Part shown: in pieces, positions 35,600 through 48,600 of the stretch
Position numbering within the stretch: position 1 is the stretch's first letter
How the letters are laid out: every line of letters begins with the position of its first letter
NCBI RefSeq assembly: GCF_002878395.1
Contig: NC_061115.1
Location: forward strand, 92,723,789-92,787,788
Direction: 5' to 3'
Length of the DNA: 64,000 nt
Source of the DNA: Capsicum annuum
Taxonomy: Eukaryota > Streptophyta > Magnoliopsida > Solanales > Solanaceae
Notes under the pieces: model-generated
What the model was told of the DNA's origin: nothing
Database searches by the model: none
The model's input: the letters and a program-made list of their open reading frames with translations, nothing else
Made by a program: the position numbers and the translations under genes

Positions 35600-36129
35600 T
35601 TGTTAGTTCTCATGAGGGACATTCTCTGATTGATATTTGTTCTACGTGTTTATTTGTATCTCCATCTTTTGCTTTATTCTTATAAAGAAGAGTTGAGACT
35701 CTTACTGTGCTATACATGGTTGTGACTTAGTGGGGAAACTTTATAAGTAGATAAAGTTTATGGTATTGATTTGTTTAAAGCAGGGACACCAAAGTTGATT
35801 TGCTTTCCTAGGTTTGACTTTGATGTGATTATGGATATGAACTGATTGACATTTTATTATGCTTTGATTGATTAATCTAAGCTTATGCCTTTAATATGGA
35901 AAAGTATGACTCTTTGACTTACAAAAAGATAATAGTTTATGTAAAGGCACGTCGAATGGTTGATCATAGGTGTTTGGATTTTATTTCAACTATTCATGAT
36001 GCACGATTTGAAAATATTATTATTAACAGTGTTCTTATTGTTCGAGAATTTGTTGGTGTGTTTTTAGATTATTTTCCCGAGCTACCTAGGTTGTTCATAG
36101 ATTATCTTATTTTTAACTTGTCCGTGTGA
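35600..36129 (+). pseudogene. Protease remnant and truncated RT linker, internal region B
   Basis: Same architecture as region A: a protease scar LIDICSTCLFVS (near 35630), then 35896-36129 with YDSLTYKKIIVYVKARRMVD, VREFVGVFLDYFPELPRLF and the same premature jump to IDYLIFNLSV. The shared deletion point means pol was lost before the unit was duplicated. Confidence 0.85.
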
Positions 36130-36210
36130 GTTAGATTTTTTCACTCATTTAACATTTCCTGTATGACTCTTGTCATGTTCGAGAACGAATGTTATTTTAT
36201 GTAGGGGTAA

Positions 36211-38232
36211 TTATAATAATCCAGATTTTGAATGAGGGGTAAGTGGAAAATTTAGTCATTATTATTATTATTAATTAATATAATTAATGTGAGCAAGCCA
36301 AAAAGGCAAAACCCACTCCCTCATTTCACGTTTCATTACTAAAGGAATGAAAAAATTTGGTCAATTTGTTCCATTATTTTTAGGAGAAAGAAAATCATAG
36401 ACAAGGTATAATAAGGTCTGGCAGCATAGAAAATCATTAGAGCAAGCATTACTCTCATCAGGTATTGAAATTCTTCCTCAAGTCTTGGGCATAGGAATTT
36501 TACTTTGATGTTGCTATAAGGGTTGTCTGCTGCTGTTAAAGGAAGAAAAATATCTACAGTCCTTCTACTATTCTACTTTCATCAAGATGAATAGATAATG
36601 ATTATTGAGTAATAATGCGTGGAAAGCCAATTTAGCAATGATTGGAGGGTAACTGGAGTTATAGTTATACAATTAGAGTTTAGGAAATTTGCTACAAACC
36701 AAATGAAAAATAAAAAATAAAAAGAACGTTCTTTCTTGTGTAGTTTTCAGTTTGATGATTTAATGTAAGAAGGAGACCATATGAGTAAACTAATGGCGAT
36801 TGGAAGTTGAGTTATCAACAATAGAGTGGTGGTTGGATTGCATGACAAGTTTCAACATATTAACTAAAAATTTGGTAGCTTTTAGGCCACTGTTTTCGAT
36901 AACATTGTGTAGAATTGTGAAAGATATCATTGCTGCGCATTGCATTATTATGGGTACTTTATTTAATTTATTACGTAGCATGGTATATTTTAAAATTTGA
37001 CTTTGTTAGATATTTTAGAGGATATTTGTTGACGGAATTTTGACTACATCAAACAGATTTTTATGTTGTTTTAGGTGTTCGTATTCACGGGAGCATATTT
37101 TAAATTTATTGGAATGAGGTGTTTGGATGGTGAATTCGAGGTAAATGATACTTTATGATTTGGGTGCTTGCTTTTTAAATTTATTTTTAAAATATATTTT
37201 TATCTTCCCAGTCCATGTGTTGGGACGAGCGTGTGCTTAGCAGAATCGATGGTCTTTAATTCCTGCCACATATACTTTATGTTTAAGAATACTAATCCTC
37301 CCTTTATAAATTATTTCGTGATGCGGTATGGCTGTGTACTGTTATATGAGGGAATTATGTATACCTCTTAATTCCATTGGGAAATTGCGTATTCTTCACA
37401 ATTTCATTGGGGCATTGTGTACCCTTTCTTTGAGCATTTTGTATGCTTCTCTTGAGCATTGTATATGTTTTTTGATTTGATATGAAACATTGTGTATTTT
37501 TCCTGAGTATTGTGTATACTCTTGATATTTGGCACATTGTGTATGTTTTCCGGAACTTTTTGTGTTGGGTAATTACTTTGATTTCAAATGGTGATAAGTA
37601 CATGGTATAAATTGTGTTGAGATATATAGTTTCTGATGAATGATTGTTAGGTTTCGTTGGACATCTTCTTATGACATAATTCCTCAGTGAAATAACATTA
37701 CATTTTTGGTGTTATTGTATTTTCTAATACTTATCCTAGGAGTACTTAAAGTAGCGAGACGATGATCACACTGATTTATATTTATATATAGCTCACTCCC
37801 TACTTCCATGTCTGCAGATTCTATCGCGCAAGGTGAAACTAGTGGGTGACAGTACCTTTGCACGAATTCTATTGCTAAGGTGAGCCTTCGCATTATTCGT
37901 GGAGGGTTTGTTTTCAACTTTATCTATCTAGTTTATGTTTCTTTATGTTAGGTTTGCATGCCAGAAGGTTGAACTCATGTAACTTTATTTTCGATGCTCC
38001 ATTGTGTTAGTGTTAGATTTTGGACAAAGAATTAGTTTTCAAGTGATTGATGAATTTGTTGTTTAATTAGGAAATTTGTTTAAACTAATATTCTCTAAGT
38101 ATTGATGCATTGAAGTTGTACATATCTTACCTTAGAGTTTATTAGCTGGTAAAGTATACGGAAGATTGGTCCTCCCGATATGTGGTATTAGCAGGTGCCA
38201 GTCACGTCGAGAGATTATTTTGGGACGTGACA
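36211..38232 (+). repeat. LTR C of tandem array
   Basis: About 2,022 bp. The start has decayed (TTATAATAATCCAG in place of TGTAATAATCC); the end GGGACGTGACA is intact and abuts the TTAGG duplication. The preceding tract TGTAGGGGTAAT is an eroded polypurine tract. Confidence 0.92.
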
Positions 38233-38237
38233 TTAGG

Positions 38238-38489
38238 AACTAATGGTGCTTGCTGGGTTAGTGTCCTCAACATCGCCAGATCAGTTCTCACCATCTGCAT
38301 ATAAAAAACATAGATTATAAATTTATGATATTGGGCATCAACAACCCATATGATAAAAGGTAAATTAGAGAAGATTTTCCTAAAGATATCCCATAGCCTT
38401 TCAAAGATAGATATGAATGTCAATGTATCAATCCGTGAGACTCTATAAGACATTTCTACTCTTTCGCATATGAGAACTGTGATCCTATT
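38238..38489 (-). pseudogene. Possible gag leader fragment left of LTR Z
   Basis: The minus strand downstream of the primer site at 38490-38501 should be leader and gag. MQMVRTDLAMLRTLTQQAPL (38240-38300) could be an eroded gag N-terminus, but resemblance is slight. It is cut at its left side by the tandem array. Confidence 0.3.
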
Positions 38490-38501
38490 GCTATGATACA
38501 A
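38490..38501 (-). other. Eroded primer binding site beside LTR Z
   Basis: The plus strand GCTATGATACAA matches GCTCTGATACCA, the complement of TGGTATCAGAGC, at 10 of 12 positions and lies at the expected distance from the LTR end at 38506. Confidence 0.6.
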
Positions 38502-38505
38502 ACTT

Positions 38506-41193
38506 TTCATTACCTAAAATTGAGGTCACAATGGCTGCAACATGGGATTAGCCTTACTAGGTAACCCAAAACACACAAAAGAAAGAACAATCAAAATATG
38601 AAAGAAACTCCATAAATATGAGACTTCTTGAATGGAGTCAAGCCATAATATGTAAATAACATAGTGAGAGTCTGAAAACTACATAAATCCTCAAAAATGA
38701 TGTCATAAATAGAAAGAGAATCTCATAAAAAGTTTGAAATCTGAAATATACAAGACTATCTACAAATATAAATAAATACCTGATAAAATAAGAGGACGTG
38801 TAGAATCAGTCACGAACACTGAAGCAGACTACTGCCTTTAAAATTCAGCTGCCATGGCACTAGATTAGCCACTAGGTATCACACTCGAACTAGGATATAA
38901 ACCAAAAAGGCACAAAAGTAGGAGTGATTATGGTCAACTTATACTCAATATGTATCATAGGCCAACTGAGGAAATTAGAAAACTAAACAATTAAATGATA
39001 CCATGAGGTCGTTCCACCTGAAAAAAAACTCACACTGTTTTCACTAAAAGTTCTATAATATAAAGTAAAAAAGAAAACTACGCATGAATATTAATATATA
39101 CAAAAAATACATATATGTAAATTAAGTACATGGTAACAACACATAGAGGAATTATAAATGATGAAATGAATGATGGTGGAATAATGAAAAAAGATTGAAA
39201 GTCATCACATGCATTTCTATCTACACCTTCCGAGCCTCAACGGTACCAAGATAGGACCTATAGGGGGGGTTCTCAACCCATATACTTATTCAATCTTAAT
39301 TAATTTTGTGGGCTAGTATTCACAATTACAGATTTTATAAAATATTTTATTTTCTTTCAAATTAGTATTTCTCAATGGTACCACTATCTTTTGAATATGT
39401 ATGTGTGAAATTAGGATGTACTGCTTACAACCAATCATTATCAAAATGATAATCAATTCAATGCATATATGAATGAGCTCAGAATCACCAAAAAAATGTA
39501 AATAAAGTCATAATATTTGCCACCTGTTGGGTAGTACTATAATGAATATTCATGTAAGACATTAATATAACATTACAAAACCGCTCACTCAAGCATTACA
39601 ATAATGATAGAAGCAATTAATGCACAAATATTTCCTATTATCTCAAATAAATATCCTGTATGAGCATCACAACATTAATAATGGAGTTTAATGCATAAAT
39701 AATCCCTATAAATTTCTGATAAAGTTCCTGCAGGAGCATCACAACAATAGTATTTCTCAAGTGCACAAAAATAGACAAATAACACCCATCACGGGCACAC
39801 AACAATAATAATATTCTCAAGAATATAACTCCCAAGTCTAATTTTCTATCTCACAACATGATTTGCATTAATGGTTAACTACTCAACTTAGTCTAAAGAA
39901 TGTTAAGCCATAACCTACCTCAAAAAGTCAAAAATCAAAGCCTGGACTCTTTAGTTTGGATTCATTCACTTATGAACGATCTCTAAATGATCTAAATTTA
40001 TAAAAATCAAAATCAACAGTCAAAAAGAAGCTACTGATATCCATATTTATCATATTTAAAATGGGTCAAAAAATAGTTCGAAAAATAGGTTCAGAATTGG
40101 AAGCGGAAATACAAAAATTTATTTTAGAAACATGTTTTTCAAATCTATAGTAGTCTACAGCTGAAAACATATGTGAAAATGAGTTTAAATCAATGACAAA
40201 TCAGTGTAAGAGTTTATCAGAACTATCCCTAAATTCTAGTTTGGAAATAATTTTATATGGTGTATTTAATTTATAATCAACAAGAATTAATGGAAATAAG
40301 AGTTTAGAGCTTACCAAAGAATAAATGATGAAGATAACCTTAGAAATCATCCTTTCTTGAATCTCTCAAGTATAAAATGATTAAAACCATAAGAAATGGA
40401 TTATTTAAATTATTCTATTAAAACTACCTTATGAACGTGGTCAAACCCCGTGTTCGTGAGGGGAAACTCTAACAAGGACAATTTAATTGACCTTAGTGTT
40501 TGGGAAGCCTGATGACCTACACCACTCATGTTCGCAATGGTCTCGATCATATTTGCAAAAGGAAAAACCCAACCTGATCCCGAATTACTCTTTGCAATCA
40601 CATCCATCACCTTACAGTTATGATGAGCGCAATTTTCCTTCTCCACCTTTGCGGCCACGGACTTGCATTCGCAAATAAGAAACGGTGCACTAGAAAATCA
40701 GTTGTGTACTAGCCAAAACTACAACCTCAAAATTTTTAAACAGACCCTTGGGATTTGTTCAAACCCCCAAAGAAATAAATTATATATTCTACTAGACTAT
40801 ATTTGATGTTTTTTAAGGAATGTCACCATTGGATTATTTAAAAGAGATTATATACAACAATTTAGCCTCTAAGATCCATTTTAGGCTTAATTCACTAGTT
40901 TTCATCAAAAATGTCTAGCCCAAACAAACTATGCTACTAACTCAAAATTGACAGTTCAAATCTAACAACATTGTCTAAATCATCATCCAAGGTTTGAAAT
41001 ATAAAATGTTGACAAAAGACCAACCCACAACTTTTAAAGCCTCTAAAAGTCTCAAACTTAACCAAATCACTCCTGTACGTATTGAGGACTATGTTAATCA
41101 ACCCTAAAACTAAATAATATGGTATAGTAACAATGATGAAGGGAAAATTGTATCAACATATATAATATGGAAATTACAGCTAAGGATGTAACA
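38506..41193 (-). repeat. LTR of gypsy element Z (same family as Q)
   Basis: About 2.69 kb. On the minus strand it starts TGTTACATCCTTAGCTG at 41193. Collinear resemblance to 5833-8470 includes AAGCCATAACCTACCTC (39911 and 7220) and TAGGACCTATAGGGG (39251; 6616). Pol of Z ends just to its right, while a primer site lies to its left, so it behaves as a 3' LTR for one unit and a 5' LTR for another. Confidence 0.75.
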
Positions 41194-41204
41194 TTTTCCC
41201 AGCA

Positions 41205-41534
41205 CTAAAACACTAGTTTGTCCTTGAAAAATAGAGTAAGTAGATTACCCGAAACAGTAAAAAGTATGGGAAATCTATGTTGCATATAACATTCAACATC
41301 CCAATTATCCCCCTTAGTAGGGTGATGTCTCCATTGGACCATCACTGAATCAATATTATTTATCCTTAACTTCCTTGTCAGTCTGTCTAGGATAATAATG
41401 GGCTGCTCAAAGATAAATATTGATCTATTATAATAGAATCTCACATAGTCACGTCTGCATCATCTAGACCATATCTTATAAATCTGGAGTACAAAATAAA
41501 TAGTTAACAGATATAGAGGCAAAGTTATCTTATA
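41205..41534 (-). pseudogene. C-terminus and chromodomain of Z pol
   Basis: Integrase C-terminal linker and chromodomain. From right to left: LPLYLLTIYFVLQIYKIW (equivalent to the LPPSLSxVHPVFHVSML linker of relatives), a TGA, then FEQPIIILDRLTRKLRINNI and VMVQWRHHPTK...WDVECYMQHRFPILF. Chromodomains of this type direct integration toward marked chromatin. The upstream remainder (integrase core) lies at 61359-62100 because of the insertion beginning at 41535. Confidence 0.88.
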
Positions 41535-44500
41535 TGTAATACCTTGAATCTAGTGTGTACTTGTTCTACTGATATATGATTAATATAGACTTGTATTAAA
41601 GGTAATGGATTAGATTTTTTTTATATAAGTATTGATGTGTATAATATTATTTTTATAGTGTGATTGAATTTTGGGATCATGGAATAAAGATAAAAGATTT
41701 ATGGATGATTCAATAGTTGTGGTTCGGCTTTGAGGTAGGCTTTTGTTACTCCTCTTTAGATGGTGTGTTACATTTGTTGTATGTCAGATAGGGAAGTTAG
41801 GATGTGATTGTGGGTAGGACACCATAATTTATCCTAAATTGTGGTATTTGGGGGCTAGAATTGTATTTAACACTTAAGTTAAAATACTTACTACACTTCT
41901 ATAATTCTACTACCTTCTTTATCAACATAGAAAATTTGCAGTATGATTAAGATATTGTTCAAGATATGGAATGAAATTTAGGTATTAGAAGCCTTATTAG
42001 TATGATTAGTCTTATTTGTACTGCTTAGGCTATCTTGGAATGATAATTTATGTGGAATTGGCTTAGTTTCTTGAGTTCTAGATGGATTTTGGGCTAAAAA
42101 CTTATCTAAAATAGATTTTGGGGATACAAGTGGGCCCCTCTATCCCATATTAGGCAAAGACATATGTTAGATTTGTATGTTTATATTTTTATGGAATCTT
42201 CTTAGACATAGTTGAGACTAATGAACCTCTAGTACAAGGTTGCTACGTGACTTGGTGAATTTTGATGGTTTTACCCTAAAGTATCTTGTTATGGTTTTGT
42301 CTGATATTTATTTAGGCCTAAGGATGTGATTATGATATTATGGTTATTTCAAACATATTATTGGTGCTACGACTATGTTTATGATGATCGTTAGATTTTA
42401 GGAGGTGGCTTATCCTTGTAAATAATATGATAGTAGTTGATGATGGTTTAATCTATTCGTTTGGATACTAGTAGTGGAATGCATAGTTCCGCTACTATAA
42501 CTATCATTTACATGATAAATGGTATGATTCAAACTAAAATATCATTTTATTACTCTTTTCCTAAAAAGAGATTTATTACAACTTTTCTGTTTTAAAATAG
42601 TTTTCTTCATAACGAGAATCATACAATCTTAATGAATAAATTGTGATACTTTGAGCCTAAAATGATATTTTAGAGATTTTACCGAGATAGATTCCAATCC
42701 ATGATTTTGCTACTACTATTTACCCCCATTGTGAAAGATTTTCACCCATTCTACATTCCTATGGTTATTTAGTCTCGGAGTTACCCGAGCAATGGATTTT
42801 TAGATTCACACTCTTTTCACAATACTTTTAACCATTCACTAATATACATACATACATACATCATACATATACATATATATTTATATATATATACACACAC
42901 GTCCCTAGTACTGAATTAATAGGTGATTGATGATGATATTGATGATATGAGTTCTACTTTATGTTTGACGATCAATGATAATATTGATGATTTGAGTTCT
43001 GATTCAAGTCCAGCAATTTACGATGGTATTGATGGTTAAGTTTATACGCTGGGTCACTTTATTGCATTCAGATTGGTTATGGTACTATGGATTATATCTT
43101 GGCACTCATTCTTGTATGAATATTGCCTATCACTGGTATGCCCTATATGTATTAGCCTTATAAGGGTTGCCTTGGTATAGGTGAAGAGTATCGCTTGTGG
43201 TGCGACGTGTATTTATTGAACCTTCCAGGGCTATGGCAACGGGGTTTATAAAAAACTTGGTTAGGTATTAATTTTCAGAACCAACCGATTACTTTATATT
43301 TTTATTAGTATGATTATGCTTAGTATGTGACAGGTTGATTATTGCACAGGTATTGAGATTTGACTTATGATTTTAATTTTTTTACCTTATGACTATGTTA
43401 TTTCGTATGATTATTTCACAGTTAGGAATTATGGCTTCAGATCCTGATATTCTAATCCATTTCTTTATGGTTTCTTATTTATGAATAATTATCTCATGTT
43501 TAGACGTATGGATTAGAGACCCTGATTGTATTGCTACTAGTGCCTACTATTATTAGAATACCTGGAGATGTTAGGGAGATTACTTAGCTTGTACATATTG
43601 GTTAGCCTTTTTTGTATATACATATATATATATATATATACATATATATGTATATATATGTGTGTATGTATATATAGATGAATATCTATTTATTGTAGTT
43701 ATCGTATTATCATATATTTCTCCCCTCTTTCATTTACTTTTTTTGTATATCCATTCCTTGACTATGTATATTAACTATACATATTCTTCTTCTACTTTTT
43801 ATTTTTTTATTGGCCATTGATATGTTGTTTAGTGCTAAGGTCTTAGAGTATTGTTGGAATAAAGTAAATTATCCTTATCTTTCCGTTAGCTTATTATGTT
43901 AGTTACTTGGATATGAATAGAATAGTCATCCTTATGGTCTCATTAGCCTTATTATGTGTTTTGCTGGATATTCCTTCTTGCATATTATTTAGATTTGCAT
44001 TATCTTTAAAGCTCAGTCAACAGTTGCGTATTAAGTTCCATGTATTGATACTCATACTAACTTCTGCAGCATACAATTATGGTATAGGTTCTTTACATTA
44101 TTATGTGAGTCATGTGAAACATCTATCATTTGGATACATAAGGTGAGCTCCTGAAGTTTGGATTTTTAATTCTATCCCTCTTATGTATTAGGATAGTGTC
44201 TATGTTGTATTAAGAAATGGGTTGTATTAGTATATTCATTTGGTACTTCAATTTGTAATCTAATTACAATAGAAGCTCTTGTACTGATTCCATGACCTTT
44301 TAGGACTACCTTATTTATTACAATCTTTTATCTAATTTAAGTCATGTTCTTACTCTATTTCTCTTTGTACTCTATTACTAGTAGTTCAAAAGTACATGTA
44401 GGCTTGCCTATTGATGTGTTATAATAAGCGTTATCATGACTAGAGAAATTGGTTTGTGACATTAACTTGAAATCGTAAGCTGGTATTTGAATCTAAAGAT

Positions 44501-44990
44501 TATAGTGACCAAATGTATACAATTTTTAAGTTATATTATAGGGATTAAGGACTAAAAATGAAATAAAATATTGAGGTACTTGCCTGAATTAATTAAGCTA
44601 GTAGGTGAGTCATCTACTTGTGCTTTAGGAATAAAGTTAATGGACCCAAGGCTATGGATAAGATTTGGGCCTATAATAATGTACTCATTTGGGCCAAAAC
44701 TATGTAATAGAGAAAGAAGATGGATAAACGTCCCAACACTCAAATCTTCTAAGTACAAATTTAATTGAGCCCAACAAAGAATCAAGCAAGTAGGTGAATC
44801 ACTTACTCTAAAATTTTGAGAACCTTGAACACCTTAAGTAGGAACATCATATACTTTGACCAATTTGAGGTCCAAAATGCAGCTAAAGAGATAGCCAAAA
44901 TAGGTGCTTTACAAGGCCGACTTTCTGGTCATTTCCTTCATTTCTTAGTCAAAAAAAAGTATTATATTTCATAAGTTCCCTCTATTTTTC
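41535..44990 (+). other. Left arm of X, noncoding
   Basis: A+T-rich, no gene. Includes a TA/CA-rich microsatellite at about 42840-42900 and another at 43611-43680. Probably U3-type LTR sequence. Confidence 0.45.
43611..43680. repeat. TA-rich microsatellite
   Basis: Runs of (TA)n with interspersed CATATA and TGTGTG; a similar but shorter tract lies at 42840-42900. Confidence 0.9.
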
Positions 44991-44998
44991 TATAAATA
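44991..44998 (+). promoter_or_regulatory. TATA box in X
   Basis: TATAAATA in the context TTTTCTATAAATAGCAAGG, followed by a C/T-rich leader-like stretch (TTTTTCCCTCTAAGGTTCACG), typical of plant LTR promoters. Confidence 0.55.
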
Positions 44999-45187
44999 GC
45001 AAGGAGTAACCGCATTTTTCCCTCTAAGGTTCACGAAGAAATCCTTACCATTTCAAGCCAAGGTAAGTGAAAACACTTTTGGTATAGCTTCATTCTCCCA
45101 TGGAAGATAAGGCAAACATGCCATTCATGCTTAATTACAAATATATGGAAAATGTAAAACAAACTAATGACTTACTTTTTAAGGTTA

Positions 45188-45602
45188 TAAAGAGATTTCT
45201 CTTTTTTTTTTCATTGATTTAAAGTGCAAAGTAACGTTCAAGTAGTTTAAGAGTTCAAGTTAAAAGGATAAATTATAAAAAATTAAGGTAAGGTGACTTC
45301 TCTGTTTTTTGCTCCTTATGTATGACTTTAGGTAAGGAATTATGATTGTGCTGTTAGTAGAAACTCAAGTGATGTTGAGTTCAATATTTTGTTGATACAA
45401 TAAAGGAAATTTGGGGGTTATTATGTTAATTGTTCTATATGTATATGTTGTGGATTGCCAGTGATGTTGGAGAAAGTTATGAGTAGTTTCTATTTGAATA
45501 TTGAAGAAAGGCGTAGTGCAGTGCCACCAAACTAAATAATATATATATTTATTGCCCATTCTATTTTGAGAGTGTAATAAAGCCAAAGTTGTTTTCGGGG
45601 AT
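45188..45602 (+). repeat. X repeat, first copy
   Basis: About 0.41 kb, direct diverged repeat of 51024-51435. Shared landmarks: TAAGGTGACT, GACTTTAGGTAAGGAAT/GATTTTGGGTAAGGAAT, and TTTTGAGAGTGTAAT. It ends where the copia-like sequence starts. Confidence 0.75.
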
Positions 45603-48600
45603 AAGATGTTGAGTTTTAATCTCAATGCACCATATTGATGATATTATGATGGCTGAGGCAAAATAATGTATATTTGGTGAAAATTCATGCCCCAAATATG
45701 TTCCATTTCATTAAGTGAATGTTGTAGCAATATATTATATGTCCGAAAGATCACAATTTTCTCCATTCTTGATGTGAATGTGTAGCAATATAGGATATAC
45801 TCTTAAAGATATGTTAAGAATAAATTCTATACATTATATGCATGCCTCTATATTCACTTTAATTAGCAATATTTTGAAAGAGGTTATAAGCTATCATAAT
45901 TTGATATGCCGAACGCATGATCATTGTCCATTCTTTGACAATGAGAATTCTGATTATTATAAATACACACCTACACCCTGGGATTGAATGTGACTGTATA
46001 TAAATTTGAACGAGTTCTTAGTTGTGAAGATATCACAATCCACCTCCCCAAGATGTAGAATAATTGGAAGATTGAATATCTTTAAGTTACTATAACAATA
46101 AACACGTATGTGAAAACTTATTTAATCATGGTGAGATCACACACTATAATAAAGTAGGATTTAACTGATATGAAATTCACGTCATAGTAACCCAGAATTT
46201 TATAAAAGTGAAAAATACTTGTCTTGGTAAAGTTTGAGTTTTCTATAATAAAAGTGTCACAACCTAAACTAGGACCTGGCCGTGACGGAAATCCCAAACC
46301 ATGAAGTCTTGAACGTCCTACTCTATCTGGTAGTCATGCACAACATTTATATAACAAGAGAATATGAGGAAATACAATCTAATATGGAAACATGATCATT
46401 AACTTTGAGTTTCAAGACATGAGAATGAAAGTTACAATTCCAAATATCTAAAAAAGATCTAACTCAGTCTATGAAATCTATAATACATCTTAAAACTGTT
46501 CCGAAAACTAGGACAAGGCCCCCAGTAGACCAAACCAACGAAATAACATAATCTGAAAGAACAGGCGTTTTGGAACAGAGAAGGCTCGCCACTAAATGGA
46601 TCACTTCTCTCTGGAACACTCTACTGATTTACTGGACCCTTGGACTGAGCCTCCGAACCTGGGAGGTTGGGGGTCAATACAGATGTACTGGTACATAGAG
46701 TAGATCTAAAATACTAGTTTATGTTAAACATATATGAGAGCAATTTAACATAGTTCATAAACATATCAGATAGTAAGAAATATCATTAGCATTTTTGAAA
46801 GACTGTAAAATCATCTGAACTCTGTGACACTCTTTGTTTTACTTCTGCGCTAGGTAGTATACCCTATAATAATAAAATTCCACGAGCTATATAGAATTCG
46901 CCATTGACTCGCCGGGAAAGCCTCCAACCCAAGGATGCCGCAAGGGTTGGAGTCTCTGAGTCTGCTACACCACACGGCCATCGCCATAAAATAATATACC
47001 CGGATTGGCAAATCACAGTTTTAGCCTAAGAGTTACTTGAACTAAAACCCTCTTCGGGTAACCACCTAACCCTCTTTAATCCTATTTTTAACTCTTTAAA
47101 GCATGCATTCTCTGAAAACATATTTTGAAGACATACTTTGTTATGACATACATGATTATGGTATCGTCATACCAATGACTTGCAGGTTACGTGTCTAAGC
47201 CATTAATAGCATATAATAGTCTCTGTTTTCAAAACATAAGTTTGGAACGACCAAATCAATAAATAAATTCAAAGAGACTCTTTCTCAAACCTCATGTAAA
47301 CACATGCAAGGCACTCTCTTTGTCAAGCATTTCGATAATACAAGGTGGTCATGTCAAATTTCTCAATCACATGCAACTCTTTCTCATTTAAAACAAGGGT
47401 GTAATTATATCAAGAAGATCCCTCTTATCATCTCTAAATCACGCTCAAACACTACGGTATTGAGAAAACTAGTTTTAAAACCATAAATCATGCATTTCAA
47501 ATCATTCACAATAAGATCATAAACTTGAATTTATCACAAGAGAGACACTTCATAATCCGTGCTCTCAAACAAATCTTAAATTTCAATTTCATACATATAC
47601 ATATACTTGTAGATCAATTTAAGAGGATGAGGCCTAAAGGCTAGAACAACAATATAAATAACATGCATAAAGCATAATAAAAATCATAAATTTCAAACCT
47701 CTTTAACAAATTCATGCTTTATAATCTTTAAATCATAATTGAGTGTTTTCAACAAACCCATGCATTTTTAGGATAAACCCCACATACCTCAATTTGGACA
47801 TTTGATGAATGATTCTTGAAGCCTACGATTTAGGGATTCCAAATATTTAATCAATCTTGAAAACCCATAGTTAAATCTTGAGTTATTTCATTTTTTAGTT
47901 TGAAGCCCTAGAGAGTGTTCTTAAGTAATTTGGATAATGGTGAATGTATTCTGGTATCTTTGTGATTAAATCCCTTATTTAGGCGGATAAGGGGGTGAAA
48001 AATACCCAATATACCCTTAATGAGACGGAATAAATAATATATAACTGGGAGCTCAATTTCATGGGCCATCGCGATGTGCCACAATCGCGGTGGTTCATTG
48101 AAAATTAACGAGTTGGATTCTTAAGGTCAACGTGATGCGGAGCCATCACATTGTCCGACTGGTTGGGACCTGAAGCTTCCGCGCGATTTGCAACAATTAT
48201 GCTATGCTATTAAAATTTGACAATTTCTAAATAGGCCCCCTCCGCGATGCACCAAGCACCAAAATGATGGTGTTTTACGACTAGAACTTAAATTAGCCAT
48301 AACTTATTGATCGGGTATGAGATTTGGAAGAACCTTATATCGATAGAAAGATCATTCAATTTTTCACATGATAAAAAGTCAAAATTAGGAAAATTATATA
48401 TGGTTTAAAGTTTACTCACTTTGGAAGTCAAAAATGAGAATAAGTTTTTTTGACACAATTCTAGTTATTTAACTCTAAAAGTATATTACCATGAGATAAT
48501 GGATGGACGATTTTTGTGGGGTGTTACAAAAAGTTCATAAATTGACATGAACAATCACGACATCCCAAAGATCTGCATAGTGAGTATTAAATATATATTG

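Larger units (their letters stand above)
27598..38232 (+). mobile_element. Tandem gypsy array LTR-gag-LTR-gag-LTR
   Basis: Three LTRs of about 2.02 kb separated by two internal regions of about 2.3 kb, all in the same direction. The whole 10.6-kb unit is flanked by TTAGG on both sides (27593-27597 and 38233-38237). Each internal region has a primer site and degraded gag, but lacks nearly all of pol. The outer duplication shows that the array descends from one insertion that later gained a unit, or from insertion of an already tandem cDNA. Confidence 0.93.

Noticed and set aside
42840..42905. TA/CA-rich tract as an origin or matrix-attachment site
   Set aside because: A simple microsatellite explains it; no other supporting signal.
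44463..44493. Primer binding site after an LTR ending at 44462 (GTTTGTGACA then TGGTATTTGAATC)
   Set aside because: Only the first six bases plus scattered positions match, the spacing is too long, and no gag follows.
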